Assembly (NCBI GenBank): GCA_001556995.1
Contig: LSKF01000102.1
Coordinates: 62,001 to 126,000, forward strand
Length of the DNA stretch: 64,000 nucleotides
From: Erythrobacteraceae bacterium CCH12-C2
Lineage (GTDB): Bacteria; Pseudomonadota; Alphaproteobacteria; Sphingomonadales; Sphingomonadaceae
Direction of reading: 5' to 3'
Shown: positions 1-10,366 of the stretch, one piece after another
Layout of the letters: the number at the start of each line of letters is the position of its first letter
How positions within the stretch are numbered: the stretch's first letter is position 1
Notes under the pieces: model-generated
Told to the model about the DNA's origin: nothing
Seen by the model: only the letters and a program-made list of their open reading frames with translations
Database searches by the model: none
Translations under genes and position numbers: made by a program

Positions 1-243
1 CTTGTGGACCGGTACCAACCGTTCGAGCTGCGCCTCGATCTGGTCGATCACCTGCGGCGGCCCGTTGGTGACGATGGTGATGCGGCTGACCGCGTGATCT
101 TCGGTGATGTCGGCCACGGTCAGGCTGTCGATGTTATACCCGCGCGCGGTGAACAGACCGGTGATCTTGGCGAGGATCCCCGGCTCGTTATCAACCATGA
201 CGGTGAGTACATGACGCTCGGAGGCCGCTTCGGTAATTTTCAT
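1..243 (-). CDS. ilvN: Acetolactate synthase small (regulatory) subunit, 3' end cut by window
   Basis: The first 81 codons are present; the gene runs off the left edge of the window. The peptide starts MKITEAASERHVLTVMVDN and continues with EPGILAKITGLFTARGYNID, the N-terminal ACT domain of the regulatory subunit of acetohydroxyacid synthase, which binds valine and stimulates the large subunit in isoleucine/valine/leucine synthesis. An AAGGAA Shine-Dalgarno lies just upstream of the ATG at 243. It lies directly downstream of ilvB on the same strand with a 25-bp gap, the usual ilvBN operon order. Confidence 0.93.
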   Translation of the reverse strand, partial: MKITEAASERHVLTVMVDNEPGILAKITGLFTARGYNIDSLTVADITEDHAVSRITIVTNGPPQVIDQIEAQLERLVPVHK

Positions 244-268
244 GGCATGTGTTCCTTGCGGCGGCGGC

Positions 269-2068
269 TTACACCAGCGCCTTGGCCTCGTCATCCATGA
301 TGCCGTCGACCTTGTCGCCATAAAGCAGCATGTCCGTATGCGCCGCGCCTGATGGGATCATGGGCAAGCAATTGGCATCCTGCGCGACGAGGCAATCGAC
401 CATTACCGGGCCTGGGTGATCGAGCATCCGCATGATCCCGTCATCGAGCTCGGTCTCGTCATGGATTCGGATGCCCTTCCATCCGTAAGCTTCGGCCAAG
501 CGCACGAAATCGGGCAGGCTGTCCGAATAGGAGTTCGAATAGCGGCTCTCATAGGTCAGTTCCTGCCACTGGCGGACCATGCCCATGTATTCGTTGTTGA
601 GGATGAACACCTTGACCGGCAGGCGATACTGGCTCGCGGTGCCGAGCTCCTGGATATTCATTTGGATGCTGGCCTCACCAGCGATGTCGATCACGAGCGC
701 ATCCGGGTGGCCCAGCTGCGCGCCGATGGCGGCGGGCAGGCCATAGCCCATCGTGCCGAGCCCACCGCTGGTGAGCCACTTGTTGGGGTCTTCAAACCCA
801 AAATATTGCGCCGCCCACATCTGGTGCTGGCCGACTTCGGTGGTGATGATCGGGCTGCGTTGGTGGGTGAGGGCGTGCAGGCGCTCAACCGCGTGCTGCG
901 GCATGATCATGCCGGGGTGCTTCACCGAGCGTTCGGGATAGGCGAGGCACTCGCGCGCGCGCCAACCCGCGATCCTGGCCTTCCATTCGCCGAGGTTCTT
1001 GGGCTGCCGCGTGCCCCACGCCGCAATCAGCTGCGCCACCACCGTGCCGCAATCGCCGACGATGCCGAGGTTGACCGGCACGGTCTTGTTGATCGAGGAG
1101 CGATCGATATCGATGTGGATTTTCTTCGAGTTCGGCGAGAAGGCATCAAGCCGTCCGGTCACCCGGTCATCAAACCGCGCGCCGATGCACACCATCACGT
1201 CGCACTGGTTCATCGCCATATTGGCTTCATAAGTGCCATGCATCCCCAGCATCCCGAGCCAATCGGGATGCTGCGAGGGAAAGGCGCCTAGGCCCATCAG
1301 CGTTGAGGTGACAGGCGCGCTGGTCAAATCCTGCAGCTGGCGCAGCAGGTCGCTCGCCTGAGGCCCTGAATTGATCACCCCGCCGCCGGTGTAGAAAATC
1401 GGGCGCTCAGCATTGGCGATCATCTCGATGGCTTCGATAATCTGTTCGGGCGGAGCGACGGTCTGCGGCGCGTAGCGGTGCGACCCTGCGCGGGTCAGTG
1501 CGCGGCGCTCTGAGGGGACGGCGATCTGCACATTCTTTGGGATGTCGATAACGACCGGGCCGGGCCGGCCCGTGGTCGCGATCAGGAAGGCTTCCTTGAT
1601 CGTCGCGGCGAGATCGGCCGGGTCTTTGACCAGATAATTGTGCTTGGTGCAGTGCCGGGTGATGCCGACCGTGTCGGCTTCTTGAAAGGCGTCGGTGCCG
1701 ATGAGGGCGGTCGGCACCTGCCCGGTGATCACCACCAGCGGGATCGAATCCATCCAGGCATCGGCAATTCCGGTAACCGCATTGGTCGCGCCCGGACCAG
1801 AAGTGACGAGCACCACCCCGGGCTTGCCGGTGGCTCGGGCGTAGCCTTCTGCCGCGTGCGCTGCGCCCGCTTCGTGGCGGACGAGGATGTGGCGGATGCG
1901 TTCATCGCCGAACAATTCATCATAGATCGGCAGCACCGCGCCGCCGGGATAGCCGAACACGAATTCGACGCCTTGTTCGACAAGGCATTGCACGAGGATA
2001 GCGGCGCCGCTCAAAGGTGCGGTGTTGGGCGCGTCGGGGGCCGGATGACCGGTCACGGGATACTCCAT
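269..2068 (-). CDS. ilvB: Acetolactate synthase large (catalytic) subunit
   Basis: ThDP-dependent acetohydroxyacid synthase, the first common step of branched-chain amino acid synthesis. The N-terminal PYR domain holds the cofactor-activating Glu in RHEAGAAHAAEGYARATG, followed by the central domain and a C-terminal PP domain ending in the NN of FILNNEYMGMVRQWQ. The metal motif reads AGEASIQMNIQE, so Glu replaces the usual Asp of the GD...NN motif. The reading frame is open back to 2116, but that ATG lies in the loop of a terminator-like hairpin. The ATG at 2068 (MEYPVTGHP) gives 599 residues, normal for the family, although it has no clear Shine-Dalgarno. Followed by ilvN. Confidence 0.93.
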   Translation of the reverse strand: MEYPVTGHPAPDAPNTAPLSGAAILVQCLVEQGVEFVFGYPGGAVLPIYDELFGDERIRHILVRHEAGAAHAAEGYARATGKPGVVLVTSGPGATNAVTGIADAWMDSIPLVVITGQVPTALIGTDAFQEADTVGITRHCTKHNYLVKDPADLAATIKEAFLIATTGRPGPVVIDIPKNVQIAVPSERRALTRAGSHRYAPQTVAPPEQIIEAIEMIANAERPIFYTGGGVINSGPQASDLLRQLQDLTSAPVTSTLMGLGAFPSQHPDWLGMLGMHGTYEANMAMNQCDVMVCIGARFDDRVTGRLDAFSPNSKKIHIDIDRSSINKTVPVNLGIVGDCGTVVAQLIAAWGTRQPKNLGEWKARIAGWRARECLAYPERSVKHPGMIMPQHAVERLHALTHQRSPIITTEVGQHQMWAAQYFGFEDPNKWLTSGGLGTMGYGLPAAIGAQLGHPDALVIDIAGEASIQMNIQELGTASQYRLPVKVFILNNEYMGMVRQWQELTYESRYSNSYSDSLPDFVRLAEAYGWKGIRIHDETELDDGIMRMLDHPGPVMVDCLVAQDANCLPMIPSGAAHTDMLLYGDKVDGIMDDEAKALV

Positions 2069-2092
2069 CGTGGCGCACTGCGCGCAGGGCTC

Positions 2093-2132
2093 AAGAATAA
2101 AACGGGCCCGATGCATGGGTTTGCATCGGACC
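2093..2132 (-). terminator. Terminator or attenuator hairpin ahead of ilvB
   Basis: On the minus strand an 11-bp stem (2132-2122 with 2115-2105, one G-T pair, 6-nt loop) is followed directly by CGTTTTATTCTT. It lies 42 nt after the miaA stop and 25 nt before the chosen ilvB start. It may terminate miaA transcription. Because a candidate promoter lies between miaA and the hairpin, it may instead act as an attenuator of ilvBN; attenuation is known for Caulobacter ilvBN. I see no leader peptide rich in Ile, Leu or Val codons. Confidence 0.7.
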
Positions 2133-2142
2133 GTTGGTTGGC

Positions 2143-2171
2143 GCGCTATCGGTTACAATCTGATAGGTCAA
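2143..2171 (-). promoter_or_regulatory. Candidate sigma-70 promoter of ilvBN
   Basis: TTGACC (2171-2166) is followed at 17 bp by TAGCGC (2148-2143). At 16 bp the alternative is ATAGCG. It sits between the miaA stop and the hairpin, so a transcript from it would pass through the hairpin before ilvB. The -10 match is weak. Confidence 0.4.
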
Positions 2172-2174
2172 GCC

Positions 2175-3131
2175 CTAACCGTGTAATAATGATGCAAAAT
2201 AAGCGTCGATATCGATATTTTCAGACTCATCAGCAAAGGTGATCTGGGCCCAATCCTCAGGCACCTGCCGCCGGAACCAGGTGAATTGCCGCTTTGCGTA
2301 GTTGCGGGTCGCTTGCGCAGCAGCAGCGATCACCTCCTCCTCGGTGAACACGCCGCCGAGAAACGCTGCAATTTCGGGCACGCCTATGGCGCGCATCACC
2401 GGTAGATCGGGATCAAGTTCGCGCGCCAGCAGCGCTTCGACCTCGGCAATGGCGCCGGTCTCGAGCATTTGTGCAAACCTGTCCTCGCACCGTGCATAAA
2501 CCCACGCCCGGTCAGGCATCAGCACCAGCGGAAACAGATTGACCGTATCGCCGATCCCCCCCACCTTAGCCATCTGCCAATCAGCAAGCGTGACCCCGGT
2601 CGAACGCTTGACCTCCAACGCGCGGGCGATCCGCTGACGATCACCGGGGTTGAGTTCGGCGGCGCGCAGGGGGTCTTCGAGTTGGAGGAGCTTGTAGGCT
2701 TGTTCCTCCGGCAGGCTGCGCACCATGGCACGCACATCGGGATCTATCGGGGGGATGGGGGCGATCCCCTCCAGCAGCACTTTGAGGTAGAGGCCCGTCC
2801 CGCCCACCAGGATCGGCACCGCACCGCTTTCATGGCAATCGGCAATTTCTGCCTTCGCCCGGTCGGCCCAGGCCGCCGCTGAACAGGCCTCGGCTCCGTC
2901 CCACCCGCCGAACAGACGGTGCTCGATGCCCTGCATCTCTGCCTCGGACGGGCGGGCGGAAAGCACGCGCAGATCGGCATAGACCTGCGCGCTGTCCGCG
3001 TTGATCACGACCCCGCGCTGTCCGGCCTCAGCCAGCCGCTGGGCCAGCCGGATAGCAGCCGCGCTCTTGCCGCTGGCGGTCGGTCCTGCAATGAGCGCGA
3101 CCGGTGCTGGTGGAGAAGTTGAGATGCTCAT
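2175..3131 (-). CDS. miaA: tRNA dimethylallyltransferase
   Basis: Transfers a dimethylallyl group from DMAPP to A37 of tRNAs that read UNN codons. The start MSISTSPPAP leads into a P-loop GPTASGKS (residues 16-23), then NADSAQVYADL, the GGTGLYLKVLLEG loop, and a C-terminal tRNA-binding segment RNYAKRQFTWFRRQ. The length is 318 aa, as expected. The frame stays open upstream to 3410, but that extension is low-complexity antisense of serB. The chosen ATG overlaps the divergent serB start by 8 bp and has no obvious Shine-Dalgarno. Confidence 0.92.
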   Translation of the reverse strand: MSISTSPPAPVALIAGPTASGKSAAAIRLAQRLAEAGQRGVVINADSAQVYADLRVLSARPSEAEMQGIEHRLFGGWDGAEACSAAAWADRAKAEIADCHESGAVPILVGGTGLYLKVLLEGIAPIPPIDPDVRAMVRSLPEEQAYKLLQLEDPLRAAELNPGDRQRIARALEVKRSTGVTLADWQMAKVGGIGDTVNLFPLVLMPDRAWVYARCEDRFAQMLETGAIAEVEALLARELDPDLPVMRAIGVPEIAAFLGGVFTEEEVIAAAAQATRNYAKRQFTWFRRQVPEDWAQITFADESENIDIDAYFASLLHG

Positions 3132-4026
3132 TGCGCGGCTGATAGCAGAGACGGAAGAATGTGAAACACGTCTCGATGCACTGGCCGAAGCGCTGGCAGG
3201 CGCGGGGGTCCCGCTTGAGGCCGCAGCCATGCCCGAGGGCGAGGAGAACGTCCTCGAACTGCGCATGGGTGAGGGCGATCCCGCAGCGGTCTTGGCGGCG
3301 ATCGATGCGGTGTTTTCCCCTGCCGACATGTTGGTGAGCCAGGGCGATATTGCCATCCCGCAGCTGTTTGTCTCGGACATGGACTCGACCATGATCGGAC
3401 AGGAATGCATTGATGAGCTGGCCGATTACGCCGGGCTGAAGGCGCAGATCGCTGCGATCACGGAACGCGCGATGCTGGGCGAGCTTGATTTCGAAGCTGC
3501 CCTGCGTGAACGCGTGGCGTTGCTGGCCGGACTTGACGAGGCGGTGATTGGCACCTGTCTCGACGAACGGATCACCGCCACACCCGGCGCACGCACCTTG
3601 GTAGCTACGCTGGCGGCGCTGGGGACGCGGACCGTGCTGGTGACAGGCGGCTTTCACCATTTTGCCGATCCGGTCGCGGAGATGCTCGGCTTTCACCGCG
3701 TGGTGGGCAATCGCCTCGCGGTCGAGTGCGGGAAGCTCACCGGTGGGCTGCTCGGGACGATCACAGACAGCGCAGTGAAGGCAGCGGTGCTGCATGAGGA
3801 AATGGCGGCGCTCGGCGAGGGGGCGCGCAGCCTTGCCACAGGCGACGGGGCCAATGACATCCCGATGATCGCAGCGGCGACATATGGCTTTGCCTATCGT
3901 GCCAAGCCCAAGGCGCGCGCGGCCGCCAATGGCCGGGTCGATCGCGGCGACCTGACGGCGGTGCTGAGCCTGCTCGGCATTCCGCGCGCTGAATGGGTGG
4001 TCGGTGACGCGAAAAAAGGGTTTTGA
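3124..4026 (+). CDS. serB: Phosphoserine phosphatase
   Basis: Last step of serine synthesis, a HAD-superfamily phosphatase. An N-terminal ACT-like region of about 80 residues precedes the catalytic motif I DMDSTMIGQE (nucleophile Asp85, acid Asp87). Motif II lies around VLVTGGFHHFADP and motif III is GDGANDIPM. The 300-residue product is typical. A GGAGAAG Shine-Dalgarno five bases before the ATG at 3124 supports this start over the longer frame from 3001. It is divergent from miaA with overlapping start regions. Confidence 0.93.
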   Translation: MLIARLIAETEECETRLDALAEALAGAGVPLEAAAMPEGEENVLELRMGEGDPAAVLAAIDAVFSPADMLVSQGDIAIPQLFVSDMDSTMIGQECIDELADYAGLKAQIAAITERAMLGELDFEAALRERVALLAGLDEAVIGTCLDERITATPGARTLVATLAALGTRTVLVTGGFHHFADPVAEMLGFHRVVGNRLAVECGKLTGGLLGTITDSAVKAAVLHEEMAALGEGARSLATGDGANDIPMIAAATYGFAYRAKPKARAAANGRVDRGDLTAVLSLLGIPRAEWVVGDAKKGF

Positions 4027-4061
4027 TTGCGAACCCGAATCGGCTATTAACATAAATGTAA
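4023..4061 (+). promoter_or_regulatory. Promoter with 15-bp quasi-palindrome upstream of first Coq4-like gene
   Basis: TTGATT (4023-4028) with a 16-bp spacer and TATTAA (4045-4050) makes a fair sigma-70 promoter. Overlapping and following the -10 is TTAACATAAATGTAA (4047-4061), a quasi-palindrome. The reverse complement of the site before the second paralogue (6148-6162) reads TTAACACCAATGTCA, 12 of 15 identical. The sites lie 45 and 48 nt before the two ATG codons. A shared repressor, for example of the TetR type, is inferred. Confidence 0.45.
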
Positions 4062-4106
4062 GCAGGCCGTCCTACCGTGCCGCAGCCGATGCAGGATCAC
4101 ACTCCT

Positions 4107-4943
4107 ATGACTGTTTCCAGAACTGAATACAGCCAGCTTTTCGCCGCCGATGGCACGGTGCTACGCCACCCCGATCGCCCGTCACCGCGTTATCGGCCCT
4201 TGCGCGCGGTACGCAATTTTCAGGCGCTGATGAAAGACAAGGAAGACACCAGCCTCGTCTTCAAGATCTTCGAATCGCTGCCCTCCAAGACCTTCCTGCC
4301 GCGCGTGCGTGAGCTGGCGCTTTCGCCGCAGGGCGAATTCTTGCGCGCCAATGAGCCGCGCTTGCCCGAAATTCTCGACGATCACGCCGCGCTGCGCCGC
4401 ACGCCCAAGGGCTCGCTGGCCCATGCCTATTGCGACTTCATGGAGGCCGAGGGCCTGTCTGCCGCGGGTCTGGTGGCGGAGGCCGAGAAGCTGGGCCGCA
4501 AGAAGTATCCCGACCTCGTGCAATGGTTCATGGAACGCTCGCGCGACACGCATGATCTGTTCCACGTGCTCACCGGCTATGGCCGCGATGCGCTGGGGGA
4601 GCAGTGCGTGCTGCTGTTCACCCACGGGCAATCGCCGAGCCAGGGACACCTGCTGATCGGCTATGCTGGGGCTGCGAACATAAAGAAGATGGTCAAGGGC
4701 AGCCGCGCTCCGATCTTCGGCGCGGTCCGGCAGGCGCATCATACCGGCAAGGGGGCACCGCGGCTGATCGACCAGTCGATCCGCGAACTTCTCGCGCGCC
4801 CGCTGGAAGACGTGCGCCGCGACCTGCGCATCCCGCAGCCGAGCCAGTATCGCGAGTGCCACCGCATCTGGCGCGAGGAAGGGATCGATCCCTATGACCT
4901 CCTCGCCACCAAGCCGGTCGAGGGCGAACTGGTCCCCGCGTAA
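4107..4943 (+). CDS. Coq4-family protein, paralogue 1
   Basis: Carries HDLFHVLTGYGRDALGE, which fits the Coq4 metal-binding signature HDxxH(x11)E (His149, Asp150, His153, Glu165). Eukaryotic Coq4 acts in coenzyme Q biosynthesis and has recently been tied to oxidative decarboxylation of the C1 ring carbon; bacterial homologues are poorly studied. The product is 278 aa from ATG 4107. A GTG at 4077 or an ATG at 4089 would lengthen it. The distance from the upstream quasi-palindrome matches that of the second paralogue only with 4107. Its relative lies at 6211-7005. Confidence 0.82.
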   Translation: MTVSRTEYSQLFAADGTVLRHPDRPSPRYRPLRAVRNFQALMKDKEDTSLVFKIFESLPSKTFLPRVRELALSPQGEFLRANEPRLPEILDDHAALRRTPKGSLAHAYCDFMEAEGLSAAGLVAEAEKLGRKKYPDLVQWFMERSRDTHDLFHVLTGYGRDALGEQCVLLFTHGQSPSQGHLLIGYAGAANIKKMVKGSRAPIFGAVRQAHHTGKGAPRLIDQSIRELLARPLEDVRRDLRIPQPSQYRECHRIWREEGIDPYDLLATKPVEGELVPA

Positions 4944-4952
4944 CTCGCAGCG

Positions 4953-5639
4953 TCAGAGCCAGCTGGCGATCTGCGTCAGCGGCTTCTTGCGCAGCGCGTG
5001 GACCGGCACGGTGGCATCGTCGGCCGGATGGCCGACGACCACGATCATCACCGGCTTTTCCCACTCGGGGCGCTCGCAAATCCGCCGCAGGAAGCCCATC
5101 GGCGAAGGCGTGTGGGTGAGCGTCGCCAGGCCTGCCTCATGCAGGGTTGCCAGAAGCATCCCGCAAGCGATCCCGACGCTTTCATTGACGTAGTAGTTCT
5201 GCGACTGGCCATCCTCGGCAATCCCGCCTTTGCGCTGGGCAAAGACCACGATCAGGTGGGGCGCGATTTCGAGGAAGGGCTTGTCGGCATCCGTTCCCAA
5301 GGGGCCGAGCGCGGCGAGCCATTCGGCCCCCGCCTTGGCCTCGTCACCATCCGCCCCGTAAAAGCGCCGTTCCTCCGCCTCGGCAGCCTCGCGGATCGCG
5401 CGCTTTTTCTCAGGCGAGGCGACAACGGCGAAGTGCCAAGGCTGGTGATTGGCCCCCGATGGCGCGCTGCCTGCTGCGGCGATTGCGGCCTCGATCACCG
5501 CGCGCGGGACGGGGTCAGGGGCAAAATCGCGGCAAGTGCGGCGCTGCTTTAGCCGCTCGGAAAGCGCAACGGCGCGGGCAATGCTGTCTTGTTCGGAAAT
5601 GGCGGGCAGGGTGTAGGGGGCGGTTTGATAATCGTGCAT
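4953..5639 (-). CDS. Nitroreductase-family flavoprotein
   Basis: 228-residue FMN-dependent nitroreductase fold. Visible blocks are [15 protein letters not shown] (phosphate-binding start of the fold), [13 protein letters not shown] (flavin contact) and [15 protein letters not shown]. It resembles the BluB/iodotyrosine-deiodinase-like branch rather than NfsB in its [11 protein letters not shown] motif, but the substrate cannot be told from sequence. It runs opposite to the flanking Coq4-like genes; its stop is 10 bp from that of paralogue 1. Confidence 0.82.
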   Translation of the reverse strand: MHDYQTAPYTLPAISEQDSIARAVALSERLKQRRTCRDFAPDPVPRAVIEAAIAAAGSAPSGANHQPWHFAVVASPEKKRAIREAAEAEERRFYGADGDEAKAGAEWLAALGPLGTDADKPFLEIAPHLIVVFAQRKGGIAEDGQSQNYYVNESVGIACGMLLATLHEAGLATLTHTPSPMGFLRRICERPEWEKPVMIVVVGHPADDATVPVHALRKKPLTQIASWL

Positions 5640-5665
5640 CCTGCCCCCTTACCCGTTTCCCAGCC

Positions 5666-6046
5666 TCAGTGCGAGGCTACAAGCCGCGTATCGCCAGTGC
5701 GGGCGTTATAAAACAGCTCGTAATGCCAATCCTGGCACAGGTTCAAACCGTCCCAAACGGCCTGTTCGCCATCGTCATAGACAACCAGAAGGTCCCAATT
5801 GCAGGTGTTTTCGGAACGGCGGAAGTCAACTTCGACTTCCTCCCCGTCGCCGAGGACGTCGCGTCCGAGAATGTCCTCCTCCCAGCTCTTTGACCGCGAG
5901 GGCGCAATGTAAACTTCCGAGATCGTGTAGCCCGTGGAGTTCACCAGCGTGATTTTCTCGAACATCTGCGCCCATGCCGGGACGGCGGCCGTCCACGCGA
6001 TCAGTGCCGCGGCGACAATACCGGCAAGAATTTTCAGGTTCTTCAT
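5666..6046 (-). CDS. Small secreted protein of unknown function
   Basis: 126 residues with a clear Sec signal peptide (MKNLKILAGIVAAALIAWTA, cleavage probably after AWA near residue 26). The mature part is acidic and has two cysteines, in NTCNWDLLVVYDDG and GLNLCQDW, that could form a disulfide. The IYIAPS-type strand followed by a tryptophan-rich segment recurs in small alphaproteobacterial exported proteins, but I know no function. It lies just upstream of, and codirectional with, the nitroreductase gene. Confidence 0.75.
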   Translation of the reverse strand: MKNLKILAGIVAAALIAWTAAVPAWAQMFEKITLVNSTGYTISEVYIAPSRSKSWEEDILGRDVLGDGEEVEVDFRRSENTCNWDLLVVYDDGEQAVWDGLNLCQDWHYELFYNARTGDTRLVASH

Positions 6047-6135
6047 AAATTACCCCCCCCAAAAGCGGCCAATAGCCCTTGGGTTCCATAGCGGGGTCAA
6101 AAGGCAAGTTTAAGCCCTTTGATTCGATCAGCCTC

Positions 6136-6164
6136 TGGACAATTAACTGACATTGGTGTTAATA
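6136..6164 (+). promoter_or_regulatory. Promoter with quasi-palindrome upstream of second Coq4-like gene
   Basis: TGACATTGGTGTTAA (6148-6162) matches the reverse complement of the element at 4047-4061 at 12 of 15 positions. It lies within a wider inverted repeat, ATTAAC (6142-6147) and GTTAAT (6158-6163). A possible promoter is TGGACA (6136-6141), a 17-bp spacer and TTAATA (6159-6164), so the element would cover the -10 region. The start codon is 48 nt further on. Confidence 0.45.
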
Positions 6165-6210
6165 ATGGTCGGACCACCCAGAACGCTGCTCGCACAAAGG
6201 ATTACACCCG

Positions 6211-7005
6211 ATGGCTCTCGCCGATCTCCCTTTGGTTGCCCCCGAACGCAAGATTGCCGGTATCCAGCCGCTCAAGGTGCTCCACCATTTCGGCAAGCTG
6301 GTCGAGGACAAGGAAGACACCGAGCAGGTGTTTCACATCATCGAGGCGACCAAGGGCAAGGCGAGCCATAAGCAGGCTTGGGATTTCATCCAGTCCCTCG
6401 AAGGGCAGCGCTTCATCGCCGAGGAAACCGACATCCCGGCGATGCTCGATGATCACGCGCGCTGGGCGTCATGCGGGCCGAATTCGGTGGCGGCGCATTA
6501 CATCGCCTTCATGAAGCGCGAGGGGCTGTCGGCGGCGGGGCTGGTGGCTGAGAGCAACAAGTGGCAGCCTGCCGATCAGCGCCCGGCTGATCTCACCCAA
6601 TGGTATTTTGACCGACTGCGCGACACGCATGATCTGTTCCACGTGCTGACCGGCTATGGCCGCGACGCGCTGGGCGAGGCGAGCTTGCTGGGTTTCTCCT
6701 ATGAGCAGAACCACAACAAGGGCATCCTCTTCATCGCCTATGCGGGCGCGCGGCAGATCAAAAAGGTGAGCGGGACCAAGGCGCCATTGTTCGCCGCGAT
6801 CAAGGAAGGGCGCAAGCTGGGCCGCGCGGCGGCGAAGATCGCGCATCAGGATATCGCGGCACTGATGGCCGAGGATATTGATGCGGCCCGCGCCCGGCTC
6901 AACATCGGCAAGCCTGAGGTGTACCGCCAGTGCCTTGCGATCTTGCAAAGCGAAGGCGTAGCGCGCGAGGAGCTGACGCTGGGCGAGCCTCAGCTCGCGG
7001 CCTAA
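6211..7005 (+). CDS. Coq4-family protein, paralogue 2
   Basis: 264 residues, clearly related to the gene at 4107-4943: both have DKEDT...F.I.E, EGLSAAGLVAE and the identical catalytic-type block HDLFHVLTGYGRDALGE (His140, Asp141, His144, Glu156). It lacks the longer N-terminus of paralogue 1. The tandem arrangement suggests an old duplication with divergence; whether both serve quinone metabolism is unknown. Its stop overlaps the stop of the convergent DUF3052 gene by 4 bp. Confidence 0.82.
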   Translation: MALADLPLVAPERKIAGIQPLKVLHHFGKLVEDKEDTEQVFHIIEATKGKASHKQAWDFIQSLEGQRFIAEETDIPAMLDDHARWASCGPNSVAAHYIAFMKREGLSAAGLVAESNKWQPADQRPADLTQWYFDRLRDTHDLFHVLTGYGRDALGEASLLGFSYEQNHNKGILFIAYAGARQIKKVSGTKAPLFAAIKEGRKLGRAAAKIAHQDIAALMAEDIDAARARLNIGKPEVYRQCLAILQSEGVAREELTLGEPQLAA

Positions 7006-7405
7006 CGCAGCTCCTTGCGGATCACTAGCTTAAGGCCCGACCAGGTCTCGTCGATTGCGCAGACCTTGGTGTCGACCATCCCCAAGGGCAGGCAGACTTC
7101 GCGGATCGTGTCCTCGGTAATGTCCGTGGCGACCTTGGCGGCTTTCTTGGGCCAGCTCACCCAGATTTGACCGTCCGGCGCGATCTGGTGGCGCAGCGCG
7201 GTGAGGCGCGCTTCTAGTGCCGCGCGCTCTGTCACAAATATGTGCGCCGCGTCGATCCCCTCGGCCGGATCGGCCACGAAGAACAACTCGAGCGCATATT
7301 CGTCGATCTCGTCGATCACGTGTTCAGGCATGGCGTCGAACCACACCCGCATCCCATCACGTAAGGTCAGCTTTTTGACCAGCGGGGTGCCAGAATAGCC
7401 GCTGC

Positions 7406-7421
<16 letters not shown>
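7002..7421 (-). CDS. DUF3052-family protein
   Basis: 139 residues with the family features [12 protein letters not shown] near the N-terminus, [18 protein letters not shown] in the middle and [10 protein letters not shown] at the end. No function is known for DUF3052. The ATG at 7421 overlaps the end of purL by 16 bp, so the gene is probably translated from the purL transcript. The family usually starts directly at the SSGYSG block, so the first few residues are uncertain. Confidence 0.85.
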
Positions 7422-9646
<2,225 letters not shown>

Positions 9647-9676
9647 GAGGGCGAGCTCCTTGCGCCGCCCCCTAGA

Positions 9677-10351
9677 TCACCACGGCGACAAGGCCAAGCC
9701 GCCGCGTTTGCGGAACCAGCGATTCTCCCCGACCCACACGGCGAGGCCCGTCAGGATGCCATAGGCGAGCAGCGCTTGCAGATAGAGGAACGGCCCCGCC
9801 GCCTCTGGATGGGGTGCAAACCAGTTGATAGCTTGCAGCAAAAGCAACGCAACCAGCAGTACCATCGGCGGCCCCGCCGGCCCGCGGGTGCGGCGCACGT
9901 AGAAGACAAAGGCGCCCAGCGTTATCCCCAGCTCGAGTGGGATCGCCACCCATGGGTAATTCCACAGCCCAAGGCCCAGCCGGGGCGGGGTGCCGTCGAG
10001 CGTGAGGTCGGGCACGTGCACCACCCAGTCGAGCAACCAATGCGATAGCACCACCAGCCCAGCCAGCAGGCCAACCGCAAGGCTACGCTGATGCACCGCT
10101 ACCATGCCAAGGCACACCGCTGCCCAGATTGCGGTTCCGATCAAGCTGTGGGTGTACGGCATGTGGTAGAGATCGAACGGCACCATCACGCTCGCCGCCG
10201 GGTCGATCCGCATCCGCTCCACGCCAACCATGGCGAGCGCGAAGAACCCCCAGTCGATCAGCTGCGCCGCCACGAACATGGTGCCGAGGCGCGGCCTCTC
10301 GGGGCTCACGGCAGCAGCGATAAAGGCGGGGGCGAAGTGACCGATGAACAT
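9677..10351 (-). CDS. Multi-pass membrane protein of unknown function
   Basis: 224 residues with about six hydrophobic helices. The N-terminal FIGHFAPAFIAAA and the central HWLLDWVVHVPDLTLDG carry conserved-looking His and Asp residues within membrane segments, as in membrane-bound metal-dependent hydrolase-like (YdjM-type) proteins. That assignment is tentative. It lies 30 bp upstream of purL on the same strand, with the DUF2177 gene 15 bp upstream, so the three may be cotranscribed. Confidence 0.75.
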   Translation of the reverse strand: MFIGHFAPAFIAAAVSPERPRLGTMFVAAQLIDWGFFALAMVGVERMRIDPAASVMVPFDLYHMPYTHSLIGTAIWAAVCLGMVAVHQRSLAVGLLAGLVVLSHWLLDWVVHVPDLTLDGTPPRLGLGLWNYPWVAIPLELGITLGAFVFYVRRTRGPAGPPMVLLVALLLLQAINWFAPHPEAAGPFLYLQALLAYGILTGLAVWVGENRWFRKRGGLALSPW

Positions 10352-10366
10352 GGCGCGCGCGGTCGA

